From contig JACRCN010000026.1 in NCBI GenBank assembly GCA_016219005.1, positions 1 to 64,000 on the forward strand: a stretch of DNA of 64,000 nucleotides, written 5' to 3'. Positions 63,320-64,000 of this stretch are shown here, piece by piece. Under the pieces are notes generated by a model, which did no database searches, was not told the origin of the DNA, and saw only the letters and a list, made by a program, of their open reading frames with translations. This stretch comes from Deltaproteobacteria bacterium (GTDB lineage: Bacteria > Desulfobacterota > Desulfobacteria > Desulfobacterales > SpSt-501). Positions within the stretch are counted from its first letter, which is position 1. Every line of letters begins with the position of its first letter. A program made the translations under genes and the position numbers.

Positions 63320-64000
63320 TACTTCCGCCCCTTCGTTGCGCGTTCGACGACTTTTTGATATTCTTCACAATATTCCGGCGCCGCGATCTGAACGAAGATC
63401 CCGCGTTCGATGAGCGCCGCATTTTCCTGTTTGGCCTTGGACCCGATGGGGGTGGTGTTGTCCTTGAACCACGTGATCATATCCGCCGCCCCGCCGATCT
63501 TGTTCTTGCGCCCGAAATAGGTCGGGCATTGCGTCAGGACCTCCACCACCGAGAACCCCTTGTGCGTTATGGCCTTCTGGATCGTCTCGGTCATCTGCTG
63601 CACGTGGTAGGTCGTGGAGCGGGCCACAAACGTGGCCCCTGCGGCCTTCGCCAACTCAACCACGTCGAAGCCCCGATCGATGGTGCGGTAAGGCGCGGTG
63701 GTGGCACTGATGTTCTCGCCCGAGAGCGGCGAGAACTGTCCGCCGGTCATGCCGTAAATGCGGTTGTTCATGACGATGGCGGTCATGTCCAGGTTACGCC
63801 GGGCGGCATGAATGAAATGGTTGCCGCCGATCGCCAGGGCGTCGCCGTCGCCCATGGGCACGATCAACTTCAACTCCGGCCGGGAGATCTTTACCCCGGT
63901 CGCGAACGCCAGGGCGCGGCCGTGGATGGTGTGCAGGGTGTGGAAATCCACGTAGCCGGAGATGCGCGACGAGCACCCGATTCCGGACACCATCACGATC
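63319..64000 (-). CDS. korB: 2-oxoacid:ferredoxin oxidoreductase, beta subunit, 5' part beyond window
   Basis: The visible 226 codons begin inside the gene. MVSGIGCSSRISGYVDFHT and the pyrophosphate motif GDGDALAIGGNHFIHA with MNNRIYGMTGGQ bind thiamine diphosphate. CPTYFGRKNK near residue 175 is typical of 2-oxoglutarate-type beta subunits. The N-terminal part with the first Cys ligands lies outside. The enzyme needs an anaerobic cytoplasm and ferredoxin, which supports an anaerobic organism. Confidence 0.93.
   Translation of the reverse strand, partial: IVMVSGIGCSSRISGYVDFHTLHTIHGRALAFATGVKISRPELKLIVPMGDGDALAIGGNHFIHAARRNLDMTAIVMNNRIYGMTGGQFSPLSGENISATTAPYRTIDRGFDVVELAKAAGATFVARSTTYHVQQMTETIQKAITHKGFSVVEVLTQCPTYFGRKNKIGGAADMITWFKDNTTPIGSKAKQENAALIERGIFVQIAAPEYCEEYQKVVERATKGRK

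Overview
The window reads as a chromosomal segment of a Gram-negative anaerobe, most likely a deltaproteobacterium (Desulfobacterota). The evidence is the mix of a 2-oxoacid:ferredoxin oxidoreductase (KorB/KorC), FolE2, a YcaO-TPR protein, a deltaproteobacterial-style dnaG-rpoD / tRNA / nif3 / zinc-ribbon / rnpB / HPr-fusion / ispD gene order, an ABC-type (Wzm/Wzt) polysaccharide exporter, prepilin peptidase and GC-rich core genes. The species cannot be named from this sequence alone.

Region 1 (1-21.5 kb, all minus strand) is a surface-polysaccharide (O-antigen or capsule) locus. It is visibly more AT-rich than the rest. In transcription order it has a membrane glycosyltransferase, GDP-L-fucose synthase, a surface lipoprotein, a TylF-type methyltransferase, a GT-B-like transferase, a sugar O-methyltransferase, an FkbM methyltransferase, the Wzt/Wzm exporter, a nucleotidyltransferase-methyltransferase fusion, several glycosyltransferases (including a 936-residue two-module fusion), and the start of a NeuB-type nonulosonate synthase cut by the window edge. 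It carries scars of rearrangement: a truncated IS200/IS605 transposase, a partial duplicate of the membrane glycosyltransferase gene that leaves fcl between two direct repeats, and a possible HAD phosphatase remnant.

Region 2 (22-28.6 kb, mostly plus strand) starts with an unusual four-gene group: a stand-alone receiver, an exported protein with two copies of an unrecognised ~57-residue repeat, a small two-helix membrane protein, and an ExeA-like AAA ATPase fused through a membrane helix to an OmpA peptidoglycan-binding domain. A Nudix hydrolase, an aminotransferase and a SprT-like/DUF2786 protein follow.

Region 3 (28.7-40.9 kb, minus strand) is core information processing and metabolism: an AhpF-like thioredoxin reductase, ispD, an HPr-fusion protein, RNase P RNA, a zinc-ribbon coiled-coil protein, a Nif3-like protein, a CAU-anticodon tRNA, rpoD, dnaG, hisA, hisB and tRNA-Ala(CGC).

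Region 4 (40.9-49.2 kb) has signalling or less-known genes: YcaO-TPR, a dynamin-like GTPase, a 48-residue cysteine-rich protein, AlgH/YqgE, and a GAF-adenylate cyclase. Region 5 (49.2-64 kb) has tex, dtd, folE2, a TtcA-like protein, rpoZ, greA, asd, psd, tsaB, lon, prepilin peptidase, a metallophosphoesterase translationally coupled to a Ser/Thr kinase, and korC/korB (korB cut by the right edge).

Five related ~95-150 bp inverted-repeat elements lie between genes at 21.9, 42.7, 46.1, 59.5 and 60.5 kb. One of them supplies the last codons and stop of the GTPase gene. The strongest candidates for something undescribed are the receiver / repeat protein / membrane protein / AAA-OmpA group, the repeat domain itself, the GT-B-like family seen twice in the polysaccharide locus, and the dispersed repeat family.
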